From: Mikania micrantha
Lineage: Eukaryota; Streptophyta; Magnoliopsida; Asterales; Asteraceae
Assembly (NCBI GenBank): GCA_009363875.1
Contig: CM018694.1
Coordinates: forward strand, 32,435,415 to 32,499,414
Length of the DNA: 64,000 bases
Reading direction: 5' to 3'
Of this stretch, positions 34,731-45,670 are shown piece after piece. The notes beneath the pieces are model-generated. The model was not told the origin of the DNA. It saw only the letters and a list, made by a program, of their open reading frames with translations, and made no database searches. Position 1 is the stretch's first letter; the number at the start of each line of letters is the position of its first letter. Both the position numbers and the translations under genes were made by a program.

Positions 34731-35420
34731 ATGGCTTCACCATCAGTCCCGTATATTATCCTTGATGATTCAGAGGACGAGGAGCCGATAGTTCCGGCAC
34801 CACCATCGTCACCACCACCACCCATTCCATCACCTCCACCATATGAGATGGAGGACTCCGATCCAGAGGAGGATCCGGAGGAAGACCCGGAGGAGGATCC
34901 GGAGGAGGATCCAGACGAGGATCCTGATGAGGATCCAGAGGAGGATCCAGATGAGGATCCAGATGAGGATCCAGTTGAGGACCCGGATGAAGATCCGGAG
35001 GAGGCACCATGGGTGAATACCCAGGGACTCTATGCTGCAGGACCATCTACACATCCACCACCAGCACTGGACGCTCCTGAGCCTAAGAGGCAAAGGACGG
35101 ACGCAGAGGAGATCGCCAAGTTGCGCGAGGACGTGGATACAGCAGAGGAGAAGCTCTATCAGAGATCTCAGGAGTTATGGGATGCCATTGAGAGGCAAGA
35201 GGAACTTGCCCAACTGGTTCATGACATGCGAGATGAGATGTGGAACATGATGGGTCGTCTCGACACTGCAGAAAACCGAGCTCTATTCTTGGAAGGTAGA
35301 GTAGAAGCCTTGGAGGATTTGGTGGCCTCTGAGAACGAGGAGGAGGATGAGGAGGAAGAAGGGGAGGAACCAGCACCAGTTGCTGAGTCCGATCCTGAAT
35401 CCGCCGTTGAGGACGACTGA
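34731..35420 (+). CDS. Element F ORF1: acidic, proline-rich, coiled-coil protein
   Basis: 229 codons between the primer-binding site and gag. I chose the ATG of MASPSVPY (34731); an upstream in-frame ATG (34674) would add 19 residues. Layout: acidic/proline-rich 13-38; DP-E/D-ED repeat about 44-91, encoded by a 12-bp-type repeat (34860-35003); short basic cluster PKRQR (118-122), possibly a nuclear signal; heptad-like helix about 124-198, probably a coiled coil; acidic tail 201-229. It has no gag, protease or pol motif. It lies in the same reading frame as gag-pol but is separated from it by 252 bp with several stops. No other element here has it. Function unknown. I have a loose memory of DPEEDP-rich segments next to gag-pol in daisy-family elements, not checked. 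Confidence 0.75.
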   Translation: MASPSVPYIILDDSEDEEPIVPAPPSSPPPPIPSPPPYEMEDSDPEEDPEEDPEEDPEEDPDEDPDEDPEEDPDEDPDEDPVEDPDEDPEEAPWVNTQGLYAAGPSTHPPPALDAPEPKRQRTDAEEIAKLREDVDTAEEKLYQRSQELWDAIERQEELAQLVHDMRDEMWNMMGRLDTAENRALFLEGRVEALEDLVASENEEEDEEEEGEEPAPVAESDPESAVEDD

Positions 35421-35672
35421 TTATTGTTTTCTTTTACTTTCTGTTTTATTTAAACTTATTAGGAACGGGTTGTGTTCCTACATTAGTAGTTTGAAATTTT
35501 GTATTTCATTTCAAAAGTATTGTATTCAAAGAAAGTTTCTATTTATGAAAGAATTATTGTTTGTTTTCAACAACTGTGTTGATTATATTACATGTTGTGT
35601 TTGTTGTTTTTACTTACACATGTTACATTGGATTTTGACTTCGTGCTAACACTTCTTATAAATAGGAAACTA

Positions 35673-38600
35673 ATGGCTGAGGGAAACGTACATATGACTG
35701 TTGCTGAGCTCAACGAGCTAATTAACAACAGAGTCGCGGAGGCTATTGCACAGTATGCTCAGACACACAACACAGGGCCACAGGGTCCAGCTGGGGGAGT
35801 GATTAACCCACAAGTTTGCACATTCAAGATGTTCTTGGACTGCAAACCTCACAACTTCAAAGGGGCGGAGGGGGCTATAGGACTTCTCCGATGGATTGAA
35901 AAAGCCGAGTCTGTGTTCGAAATGTGCAACTGCCCGGATGACAGTAAAGTGAAATTTGCTACTGGAATGTTGGAGGGTCCAGCACTGACTTGGTGGAACT
36001 CCAATGTTCAGACTCTGGGGTTGGGAGAAGCAAATGCGTTGACCTGGAACAACTTCAAAACTTTGCTACAAGAGGAGTATTGTCCTCGTAGTGAAATGCA
36101 GAAGTTGGAAGAAGAGTATTGGCACCTCAAGATGGAGGGGTCAAACATTGAGGAATACACGACCAGATCGCATGAACTGGCCAGACTGCTTCCACACATG
36201 GCTACTCCAGTCAGTAAGTGGATTGAACGGTACATTGGAGGACTAGTGCCTCAGATTCAAGGGTTGGTGACTTCAGCAAACCCCACCACTATCCAACAAG
36301 CTGTTCGTCTAGCACATCAGCTTACTGATCAGGCAGTGTTGCAAGGGACCCTGCCTAAGCGAACATCTGCTACCAAGGTAGGAGATCACAAGAGAAAGTG
36401 GGATAACAACTTCAAGGGTAATAACCAACAGCAGAACAGGAAGCAGGACTCAAACAAGTCCTATCATAATTCCAACAGTGGTCAGCAATCATCGTCATCG
36501 GGGGGCTATATTGGTAAGCACCCCAAGTGTAACAAGTGTGGTTACCATCATGCGGGTAACCAATGTGACAGAGCTAAGTGCCAGAGGTGTGGCAAGGTTG
36601 GGCATGCGGCTATGGATTGTCGCGGAGAGCTGCAGAACAACAATAACAACCATAATAACAATCAAAACAACGCGCAGAAAGGTTGTTTTGAGTGCGGCAA
36701 GATGGGCCATTTCAAGAAAGATTGCCCACAACTTAAGAAAGGCGGGGACAACAATGGTAATGGTAATGGAGGTGGCAACGGTAATGGCAATGGCACCAAC
36801 AACAACAACAACAACAACAATAACAACAACAACAACGGTGCTAGAGGCAGGGCGTTTGTGATCGGAGGACGTCAAGCGCGGGAGGATCCCAACATTGTTA
36901 CGGGTACGTTCCTCTTAAATAATCACTATGCCTCTATGTTATTTGACACCGGTGCCGATCGGAGCTTTGTATCTAGTTCACTTGTTAAGTTGCTAAATGT
37001 TAGTCCCACTGCCTTAGATAGTCCCTACACTGTGGAATTAGCTGATGGTAAGTTGATTGTAGTAGAAAACATTTATAAGGGATGTATTCTTGATTTGATG
37101 GGTCAGACATTAGAGATTGATTTGATGCCTATTGCCCTAGGCAGTTTTGATGTAGTTATTGGCATGGACTGGTTGTCTAAGAACCAGGCTGAAATTGTAT
37201 GCCATGAAAAGATTGTTCGTATACCTCTTCCGCAGGGAGAGACATTATATGTACAAGGAGAGAAGAGCAGTACGCCACTGCGTCTCATATCTTGTATGAA
37301 AGCACACAAATGTCTGCGGAAAGGTCACACGACAGTTATAGCACTTATAACTGAAAAGCCGGTAGCTGAGAAGAAACTTGAAGATATACCTATAGTTTGT
37401 GAATTTCCGGAGGTGTTTCCAGAAGACTTGCCGGGATTACCGCCTGTCAGACAGGTGGAATTCCGAATCGACCTTACACCAGACGCAGCACCGATAGCTA
37501 GGGCGCCTTATCGACTTGCACCGTCAGAGATGCAGGAGTTATCCACACAATTGCAAGAATTGTTGGATAAGGGGTTCATACGACCTAGTTTTTCACCGTG
37601 GGGAGCTCCGGTATTGTTTGTCAAGAAGAAGGACGGAACTTTTCGTATGTGTATCGATTACCGGGAATTGAACAAGGTTACTATCAAGAACCGGTATCCG
37701 TTACCCAGGATTGACGATCTGTTTGATCAGTTGCAAGGTTCGAGTTACTACTCGAAGATTGATCTCAGGTCGGGATATCATCAACTAAGAGTTCAGGAGG
37801 AGGATATTCCAAAGACAGCATTTAGGACGCGCTATGGCCATTATGAGTTCTTGGTCATGCCATTTGGGTTGACAAACGCTCCAGCTGTATTCATGGATCT
37901 CATGAATCGTGTTTGTAAACCTTATCTGGATAAGTTTGTTATTGTTTTCATTGATGACATTCTCATCTATTCAAAGTCTGAGGAGGAACATGCTGAACAT
38001 CTTCGATTACTACTAGAGCTATTGAAACAAGAACAACTGTATGCTAAGTTCTCGAAATGTGATTTCTGGATGCGAGAAGTACAGTTCTTGGGTCATATAG
38101 TTAATGAAAAGGGTATACATGTTGATCCGGCGAAGATTGAAGCGATTAAGAATTGGGAAGCGCCAAAGACCCCTACCGAGATACGACAATTCCTTGGTTT
38201 GGCGGGTTATTATCGACGATTCATTGAGGGTTTCTCAAAGATCGCTCAACCACTTACAGCTCTGACGCACAAAGGAACAAAGTATAACTGGACGGATAAA
38301 CAGGAAGCTGCATTCCAGTTATTGAAACAGAAACTCTGCAGTGCACCGATTCTGTCCTTACCGGAAGGAACGGAAGACTTTGCGGTGTACTGTGACGCAT
38401 CTGGACAGGGTTTGGGATGTGTGTTGATGCAACGGGATAAAGTGATCGCTTATGCTTCCAGACAACTACGAACACATGAAAAGAATTACACTACTCATGA
38501 CTTGGAGTTAGGAGCAGTGGTTTTTGCTTTGAAGATTTGGAGGCATTATCTGTATGGAACTAAGTGTACCATTTACACTGATCATAAGAGTTTGCAGCAT

Positions 38601-40238
38601 ATCTTTGATCAGAAGGAGCTTAATATGAGGCAACGACGATGGGTTGAGTTGTTGAATGATTATGAGTGTGCGATTAAGTATCACCCGGGAAAGGCTAATG
38701 TCGTAGCCGATGCTTTGAGCAGAAAAGATACAACGGGAACAAGACGGGTTCGTGCACTTATGATGACAATACATACTGATTTACCTGACAAGGTACATAG
38801 TGCTCAGATTGAGGCTTTGAAAACGGAAAACTTAGTACCGGAATCTTTACGAGGAATGGAAGAACAATTGAATGTTAAACCTGATGGAATTCGTTATTTC
38901 ATTGATCGAATGTGGATACCTTTGTATGGAGGTTTAAGGGAACTCGTGATGGACGAAGCGCACAAGTCTAAATATTCAGTCCATCCGGGATCAGACAAGA
39001 TGTACCATGACTTGAAGGCACTGTATTGGTGGCCTCATATGAAAGCTGATATTGCTAAGTACGTTAGCAAATGTTTGACTTGTTCGAAAGTCAAAGTTGA
39101 ATATCAGAAACCATCTGGTTTATTGCAACAACCAGAGATACCGATGTGGAAATGGGAACAGATTTCGATGGACTTTATTACTAAGTTACCCCGTACACCG
39201 AGTGGTTGTGATACGATATGGGTAATTGTCGATCGGTTAACGAAATCTGCACACTTCTTAGCAATCAAAGAAACTGATAAGATGGAGAAACTGACTCGCA
39301 TTTACATCAAGGAAATAGTAGCACGGCATGGCGTGCCAATCTCTATCATATCAGATCGGGATGCTCGGTTTACTTCTAATTTTTGGAAATCTCTCCATAA
39401 GTCATTGGGGACTCGCTTGGATATGAGTACCGCTTATCATCCACAGACCGATGGTCAAAGTGAACGAACGATTCAAACGCTCGAGGATATGTTACGAGCT
39501 TGTGTAATTGACTTTGGTGATAGCTGGGAGAATCATTTACCATTGGTGGAATTCTCTTACAATAATAGTTATCATACAAGTATTCAAGCAGCACCGTTTG
39601 AAGCTTTATATGGTCGCAAATGTCGTTCACCAGTTTGCTGGGCTGAAATTGGTGACAGTCAGATAACAGGTCCTGAACTGGTGCACGAAACAACAGAGAA
39701 GATAGTTCAAATCCGGAACCGTATGGCAGCGGCTCGGGATCGCCAGAAGAGTTATGCAGACAAACGTCGCAAGCCGTTAGAATTTCAAGTAGGAGACCGA
39801 GTTCTTCTAAAAGTATCACCTTGGAAAGGTGTGATACGATTCGGCAAGCGTGGCAAGCTTAGTCCACGTTACGTAGGACCTTTTGAGATTCTGAAAAGGA
39901 TTGGTCCGGTTGCGTACCAACTCAAACTACCGGATGAACTCAGTGGAGTTCATGATGTCTTTCATGTATCGAATTTAAAGAAATGTCTTTCTGATGAGAC
40001 ATTGATTGTACCATTGGAAGAAATACAAGTAGATGAACAGTTACGATTCATTGAAGAACCAGCGGAAATCATGGACCGAGAGGTCAAACAATTGAAGCAA
40101 AGCAAAATTCCGATAGTCAAAGTCCGATGGAATTCAAGACGGGGTCCTGAATTCACATGGGAACGAGAAGATCAAATGATGAAGAAATATCCTCATCTAT
40201 TCAAAACAGCTACTGCTAACACGGAGAGCGCACGTTAA
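35673..40238 (+). CDS. gag-pol: Element F gag-pol polyprotein, intact
   Basis: 1521 codons without a break. I start at MAEGNVHM (35673); 27 in-frame residues upstream are hydrophobic leader sequence just before an AAATAG|GAAAC acceptor-like site. Domains by residue: gag core with LTWW about 103-108 and WIERYIGG about 183; zinc knuckles 303-316 and 338-351; Asn/Gly-rich linker; protease DTGA from 425; RT catalytic D697, D761, D762 (FIDD); RNase H D908, D970, D1013; integrase CxxC near 1133-1136 and triad D1167, D1228, E1264 with 35 residues between the last two; VGPF near 1400; chromodomain about 1459-1508 (KVRWN, FTWERED). Cleaved products would form the particle, copy RNA and integrate. Gag and pol share one frame, so no frameshift is needed. 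Confidence 0.97.
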   Translation: MAEGNVHMTVAELNELINNRVAEAIAQYAQTHNTGPQGPAGGVINPQVCTFKMFLDCKPHNFKGAEGAIGLLRWIEKAESVFEMCNCPDDSKVKFATGMLEGPALTWWNSNVQTLGLGEANALTWNNFKTLLQEEYCPRSEMQKLEEEYWHLKMEGSNIEEYTTRSHELARLLPHMATPVSKWIERYIGGLVPQIQGLVTSANPTTIQQAVRLAHQLTDQAVLQGTLPKRTSATKVGDHKRKWDNNFKGNNQQQNRKQDSNKSYHNSNSGQQSSSSGGYIGKHPKCNKCGYHHAGNQCDRAKCQRCGKVGHAAMDCRGELQNNNNNHNNNQNNAQKGCFECGKMGHFKKDCPQLKKGGDNNGNGNGGGNGNGNGTNNNNNNNNNNNNNGARGRAFVIGGRQAREDPNIVTGTFLLNNHYASMLFDTGADRSFVSSSLVKLLNVSPTALDSPYTVELADGKLIVVENIYKGCILDLMGQTLEIDLMPIALGSFDVVIGMDWLSKNQAEIVCHEKIVRIPLPQGETLYVQGEKSSTPLRLISCMKAHKCLRKGHTTVIALITEKPVAEKKLEDIPIVCEFPEVFPEDLPGLPPVRQVEFRIDLTPDAAPIARAPYRLAPSEMQELSTQLQELLDKGFIRPSFSPWGAPVLFVKKKDGTFRMCIDYRELNKVTIKNRYPLPRIDDLFDQLQGSSYYSKIDLRSGYHQLRVQEEDIPKTAFRTRYGHYEFLVMPFGLTNAPAVFMDLMNRVCKPYLDKFVIVFIDDILIYSKSEEEHAEHLRLLLELLKQEQLYAKFSKCDFWMREVQFLGHIVNEKGIHVDPAKIEAIKNWEAPKTPTEIRQFLGLAGYYRRFIEGFSKIAQPLTALTHKGTKYNWTDKQEAAFQLLKQKLCSAPILSLPEGTEDFAVYCDASGQGLGCVLMQRDKVIAYASRQLRTHEKNYTTHDLELGAVVFALKIWRHYLYGTKCTIYTDHKSLQHIFDQKELNMRQRRWVELLNDYECAIKYHPGKANVVADALSRKDTTGTRRVRALMMTIHTDLPDKVHSAQIEALKTENLVPESLRGMEEQLNVKPDGIRYFIDRMWIPLYGGLRELVMDEAHKSKYSVHPGSDKMYHDLKALYWWPHMKADIAKYVSKCLTCSKVKVEYQKPSGLLQQPEIPMWKWEQISMDFITKLPRTPSGCDTIWVIVDRLTKSAHFLAIKETDKMEKLTRIYIKEIVARHGVPISIISDRDARFTSNFWKSLHKSLGTRLDMSTAYHPQTDGQSERTIQTLEDMLRACVIDFGDSWENHLPLVEFSYNNSYHTSIQAAPFEALYGRKCRSPVCWAEIGDSQITGPELVHETTEKIVQIRNRMAAARDRQKSYADKRRKPLEFQVGDRVLLKVSPWKGVIRFGKRGKLSPRYVGPFEILKRIGPVAYQLKLPDELSGVHDVFHVSNLKKCLSDETLIVPLEEIQVDEQLRFIEEPAEIMDREVKQLKQSKIPIVKVRWNSRRGPEFTWEREDQMMKKYPHLFKTATANTESAR

Positions 40239-40276
40239 ATTTCGGGACGAAATTTCCTTCAACAAGGGGATGACGT
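40237..40276 (+). promoter_or_regulatory. Upstream pre-polypurine hairpin and tract of F (copy 1)
   Basis: AAATTTCG-GGA-CGAAATTT (40237-40255) overlaps the gag-pol stop. CAACAAGGGGATGACGTGA follows, like the true tract, but no LTR follows. Confidence 0.75.
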
Positions 40277-40857
40277 GATGCTTTCACACATCAACACTGC
40301 AAATTTCAAACTGTAAGCACAAACATTTTATTTATTCAATTGATTTTGTTACAAATTTTGTTACAGATATTTGTGCTACATTACATTTTATATGTTTTAT
40401 GTGCTACATTTCATATGTTACATGTTATGGTAGTACATACACGAATTTTATATGTTTTATGTGCTACATTTCATATGTTACATGTTATGGTAGTACATAC
40501 ACGATTGGTTACATACATTTTGCTATGTGCGGGGTTGCATAGTACATTGGTTACATACACTTTGCTATGTGCGGGGTTGCATAGTACAAACAGTTTCAGA
40601 CACTCACTAGGTGTGAGGCTACACAACACAGTATGATCAAACACAAACAGTCACAGATCAAACACAAACAGTCACAGTTAGGTGAACTAACTAGTGAACA
40701 CGCAAAACAGTTACATTGAACGATCACAATTGAGTTGTGATGTTGCAAGCATTGGACTTTGTGTGTTAGTACACACAAGCACACAGAATGATCAAATCAC
40801 ACTCACACGTACGATTTAAACTCGTAAGTAGTTTCCTAACTACTCCTAACACTTACT
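40277..40857 (+). repeat. 0.6-kb spacer with three tandem duplications
   Basis: Non-coding DNA between the two hairpin/tract copies. It contains a 60-bp repeat in two copies (40387-40504), a 42-bp repeat in two copies (from 40505 and 40547) and a 21-bp repeat in two copies (GATCAAACACAAACAGTCACA, about 40634-40675). Its first bases (GTGATGCTTTCACACATCAAC) resemble F's LTR start, so it may be the relic of another LTR. Confidence 0.75.
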
Positions 40858-40894
40858 AATTTTCGGGACGAAAATTCCTTCAACAAGGGGATGA
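40858..40894 (+). promoter_or_regulatory. Pre-polypurine hairpin and tract of F (copy 2, at LTR)
   Basis: AATTTTCG-GGA-CGAAAATT (40858-40876) is followed by CAACAAGGGGATGA and the LTR at 40895. Relative to copy 1, one stem pair is changed on both sides (A-T to T-A). Confidence 0.8.
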
Positions 40895-43761
40895 TGTGAC
40901 AATCCGACTTTTCACACTAACCTTGTTAACGGAAGTTGGTGCTATAACAGGCCCAACAAGGCCAATCAAAGCCCAATAATACCAATGAAGGCCTAATAAA
41001 ATCAAGGAAGGCCCGGTAAGGCCCAATGGAGTCTATGAAGGCCCAATAAGATTAATTTAGGCCCAGTAAAGCCAAAGAAGATCCAGTGAAGTCAAGGAAG
41101 ACCCAACAAGACAAATCAGTTCCAATAAAGCCTATAAAGGCCCAACAGAACTAAGTTAGGCCCAATAGGGGCAAATGGGGCCCAATGTAATCCAATTAAG
41201 GCCCAATAAGGCACAGGGAGGCCCAATGGAATCTAGGAAGGCCCAGTAAAGTTTAGATAGGCCCAATAGTATTTTGAGGCCCAATTAGTTTAATTTAGGT
41301 CAACAATGATTAAAAGAAGTCGATTAGTAACAACTAAGGATTTTAAGCTCAACTTGGTTAATCGAATTATTGTGCAATAGAGTTAAACCATATCTAAAGG
41401 ATGTAATTTTGTAGAAATCAGTCTCAAATTATTCTAATTACTGAATTGAGATTTATAATTATGTTATGAGTCCAATTTTGACTTTAAAAGTCAAAATTCG
41501 TGTAGAATGCATGAAGGAAATTCGAAATGTATTAAATTCGAAGTTGTAATTGCAAAATTATCACCCATAATCATTGTAATAATGATTATGAACCGTTTAC
41601 ATACGTTTTTACCTGTTAGAATTCGAATTTAATGGAATTAAGGATCCATAAGTTGTAACCGTAGCCCTTTACAACCAAAACCTCACAATTCGATTTCGAT
41701 CATCACAATTAGAGTTACAGAAGTCTTATTCGGCACCCTTAGCATCCTAAACACACAACAATTTCAATCCAGAAGCAGTGATTCGAAGAATTCGAACAAA
41801 GGGCGGCCGAACACCAACTCACAAGTTGATCTCTTTCGATTTGCTATCAAATCAAGTAAGTTTTCGTTCCTAAACTTTCTAAACATGCCGATTAAGGTGT
41901 AATTCAAATCAATTTCAGTTGATAATATCGAATTATAAGAATTCAAGAGCTAGGGTTCATACTTGAAACGGTTTTGGGGGTTTCTGTTCAAATGTAGTAA
42001 AGAATCGAATTGAATGTTATAGAAAGCTTCATAATGGGCCGATCAAGCTTATCCCTAACTGTATTTTGTGTAACAACATCGAATTGATCAAGTTTGATTC
42101 TAGGGTTCATCCTAGAATCGGTTTTGGGGGTTTTCGACCAAATTAGTTTAAGAAACAAATTAAATATCATGGGTAGATTCAGAGAGTGTCGATTAAGGTT
42201 AATGTTATGCTAATTTCATTTTAGAACTAAGAATTGGATGAATTCGATGTTAGGGTTCATAAGATGAATATGTTTTGGGGTTTTTGATGCAAATTGATAT
42301 GTTAGTCGAAATTGATTAATCATAGAGGTTCGGAAATTGTTGTTAAATGAAAACCCTATGGTTTTGGGTTTGAAAGGAATCGAATTCACGATCAAATAAG
42401 GATTGGAAGCTTCGGCTATATGAGATAAAAGAGAACCGGCCATGTAGGATGTAAAAGAATTTATTTCTGTTATCTTTCGCGATACCCTAGCGGGCGTAGT
42501 GGTTAGATGCATGTAGGTTGGTGTCGAGGGTCGCGGGTTCGAGTCCCGGCCCCAACCATTTTTTTTGGTTTTTATGCCAATTTAGTATTTCAATTATATC
42601 TTGTTCATTTCAAGTCCGTTTCTATCCGTTCAAGTTGCGTTGGAACCGTAACGAGAATACGAACGTGTTGAAATGATTAAATCCATATTTTTAATCCAAA
42701 CACGAAATCGCGTATAATTACGATTAATTGAATAAAATCAAATATGATTTTATTTAATCGATTTCAATGGCACGCGTACTTCCGTATGCCTAAATTCTCA
42801 CACTTTAACATACGTATGTTGATACGTATGTGATTTTAAGCACAAAACGATTATTCGAATAACAATAGGTTATTGTTTAAATCACAGATTCTTCGTAGAG
42901 GATTTCTACGCAAGTTCACACGTGTTTGATCATTCTACTACTATCAAAGGTGCGTACACGGCCCCTTTCTTATTTTAAACTGTTTTGGGGGAGAAAACAT
43001 GTGCAACAAACTGATTTTTAGATACATAACACTTGCATGAGTTATCTGTTTACATTATGTGAAAACATATCAACTTGAAAGTCCTTACACACCTCGAACC
43101 GTTTAGTTTGCTGTAATGCAAAGCGTGGTAGTTGGAAATAGATCTATTAGGTTTGACAAACCTCACCTGGTAGATGGGATCTACGCGGGTGTTTGACTGA
43201 CCAAACACATTTTTTTTTACTATTGTTGTGATAGACAATAGTGGCAAGGCGAAAACATGCTATAGCATGGCAACTAGTCAGCTTCGGTGTCGAACACGTA
43301 TGTAAATAGTTTATATGACTAGCTATCATGACTGTGCAATTGTGATTATGTTATCTACAAACTTGTTATTCAAACTGATGTTTTGAACACTATGATTACT
43401 TAAAACCTGTGTTATGCACCAACCTTTGTGTTGACTTGATTTGCATGTTTTCTCAGGACGCTAAGGCGCGCGTAACAGCTGGCATGGACTAGGAAGATAG
43501 AGTCTCATGCATTTCTTTTACTTTGATTATTTAAATCTGAATATTTAAGTACTTTGAATTGTAATGTTTGATTTACAACTGTTTATGGTTTTTAAACGCT
43601 TCCGCACTTTTTGTAAACTCTGGTTATTATGTTTGTTTTAAAGACCAACATATGTTTTTGAAATTCATATAGAGGTCTTCGCTATGTCTAATGATCTGAG
43701 ATCCTGGTTTGTCACGTTCCCAAACGGTATGATTCCGTTAGTTGAAATTGGGGGTGTGACA
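40895..43761 (+). repeat. Element F 3' LTR
   Basis: Nearly identical to 31682-34547, with the same internal features: GGCCCAA array 40948-41303, tRNA-like segment 42490-42566, predicted intron 42950-43456. The right target duplication GATCG is at 43762-43766. Confidence 0.96.
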
Positions 43762-43766
43762 GATCG

Positions 43767-44074
43767 TCACCCATGCCGATATCTCAATGGATCGATAGTC
43801 CAAATGTTATCCACTCAGATTTGGTTCATTGTTTTCCCTCACAAGGTTTATGTCTTTTCTTCTGATTTATGTTTGTGTGATTCAATGGATTTTCCCAACT
43901 GTCTTAGGAATTATCAATGTATTTTGATTTGATGTTTGTTATCATTATCGTCACTCTCGTAACACAGTCTTCTCCGCTATTGTCGTGTACATTTCATACT
44001 CATTGTAGCTCGTATACCGGTTGTCACAGTATGGCTGTGTATGTGTATATATGTATGGTTTATTGATGTGTTTT
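43767..44074 (+). other. Unassigned DNA right of F
   Basis: Continues 31601-31681 across the F insertion. No recognised coding or repeat features; ordinary A/T-rich sequence up to the LTR start at 44075. Confidence 0.5.
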
Positions 44075-45139
44075 TGTAACATCAATGCCGGAATCGTACC
44101 GGAACAGTGATCGCAACAGTGTCAGGAACAGTAATCAGGTACAAACTCTATGGCATTTCAGTGTATTTCATAATCATAGCATATATCATTATCATCTCAT
44201 GAAACAATCAATGAATTCAAAATCATTTCAGAGAAACTAAACATAGTAAATATTGTTCATCAGTCAGATAATTATCTGGCAACACAGAACCATCATGTGA
44301 TTATGTGTTAGGATTTTATTATGTATAAACGTATGTGAGGCTTTATAGAACAAAACAACACGGATGTCGTTATGTGAATGCTAAACCGACGGATTTTTCG
44401 TATAGGTGACCATCTGTACGAATAAATCTGAAAGTTTAATGTTCTGAATGATATCCGATAATTAGAAAATAACATTAAATAGTATATTATCGTCGTGTTC
44501 GTATGATTGACGATCCGAACGAATACGCGAGACGACTGTACGATTCAATTTTAAACAGTAAATTTAATATTTCGAAAATTTTAAAATCAATAAAAGATAT
44601 TTAGTTAATTTACTAGGAATAACCACCTAAAATAATTTTATAAACCTTACGTTAAAATCCGAACCGTTTCGTTACGAAAAACTACGGAGAAACAACGTGT
44701 TACGCGAAACCGAGCGAAAACGAACCATCGGGTAATTTGAAACATTAAAGATGACATTAAATGCCATAACCTACCACCACCAACCTCAACTCTCTCTTCA
44801 TTTTAGTTTTTCCTCCATCTCTCTCTAGAAAACCTTCTCTCTACAATAATCTCCTCAAAACTTCATCATTTCACGCATTCTCAGTGTCAAAACGACCACC
44901 ACACTACGTAGATCAAGGAAGTACAAGACTTTCAAGCGTTTTTCGGTCGATTTATAGGTAAAATTTTGGTTTTGGTATTTAGTTTTAGGGGGTGTCACGA
45001 TTCTTTGTTGGTTATTGATGGTTTAACCGGTTAAAAACCCTAGAAAACCATCAAATAAGTTGGTAACCACGAACATAAGTGGATAGATTATTTCTGTAAC
45101 AGATTGAGCTCGTTAGGATGAAGATGGTGATGCCTAAAC

Positions 45140-45670
45140 GTCTACAGGTTCGTGAAAGTCTTCAGCCGAACCCTTCAGAGCTTGCCAAACCTCCATGAAG
45201 TGACGAACCTGAGACATCAACCAGGGACCAGGCGAACCTATATGAAGACGAACCTATGGGCGAAACCCTAAAGGAGCCGAACCTGTGTCACTTAGAAATC
45301 CATGGACCACGAACCTCTCTACTCCATAGCCGAACCTTCGAAGGATACAGCTGGCCACGAACCTCCATGCTTTAGACGAACCCTTCTTCCCACAAACCCA
45401 TACATTCACGAATTTATTGTCTTGAGCGAACCAGTGAAGTCACGAACCCATTCACCCTTAGCCGAACCTTATGCTTAACCTTATAGGAGCAGCGAACCCA
45501 GGGTCATGTTTGCAGCCGAACCTTAGGTTATCTAAACCGGTTGAAGTCTACGAACCTTAAGTTATCTAAACCGGTGGAAGCCTACGAACCTAGGGGTTTA
45601 GGGGCAACGAACCCTGGGCCATAAATGGGGTATTAACCGAACCTTGTGTCGAGGCATTCGTGGGCAGCGA
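45140..45670 (+). repeat. CGAACC minisatellite in long LTR
   Basis: Irregular CGAACC/CCGAACC units, with a local duplication of TTATCTAAACCGGTTGAAG-like DNA (about 45525-45590). Confidence 0.7.

Larger units (their letters stand above)
31682..43761 (+). mobile_element. Element F: complete young Ty3/gypsy chromovirus
   Basis: 12,080 bp. The LTRs 31682-34547 (2866 bp) and 40895-43761 (2867 bp) both read TGTGACAATCC...GGGGTGTGACA. GATCG flanks both ends (31677-31681, 43762-43766). By eye the LTRs differ by two substitutions (ATTGCTG/ATTACTG near 32227/41440; CAACGTATG/CAACATATG near 34435/43649) and one T in a run near 33998/43210; I may have missed a few. Order: primer-binding site, ORF1, gag-pol in one frame, hairpin and polypurine tract, a 0.6-kb spacer, a second hairpin and tract, 3' LTR. 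It is the only element here with undamaged coding capacity. Confidence 0.97.

Noticed and set aside
34756..35376. Antisense open frames over F ORF1
   Set aside because: They arise from the repetitive GAGGATCC-type codons of ORF1; no independent signal.
36495..36875. Antisense Val/Ile-rich open frame in F gag
   Set aside because: It is the complement of the Asn-codon (AAC/AAT) linker of gag, a low-complexity shadow.
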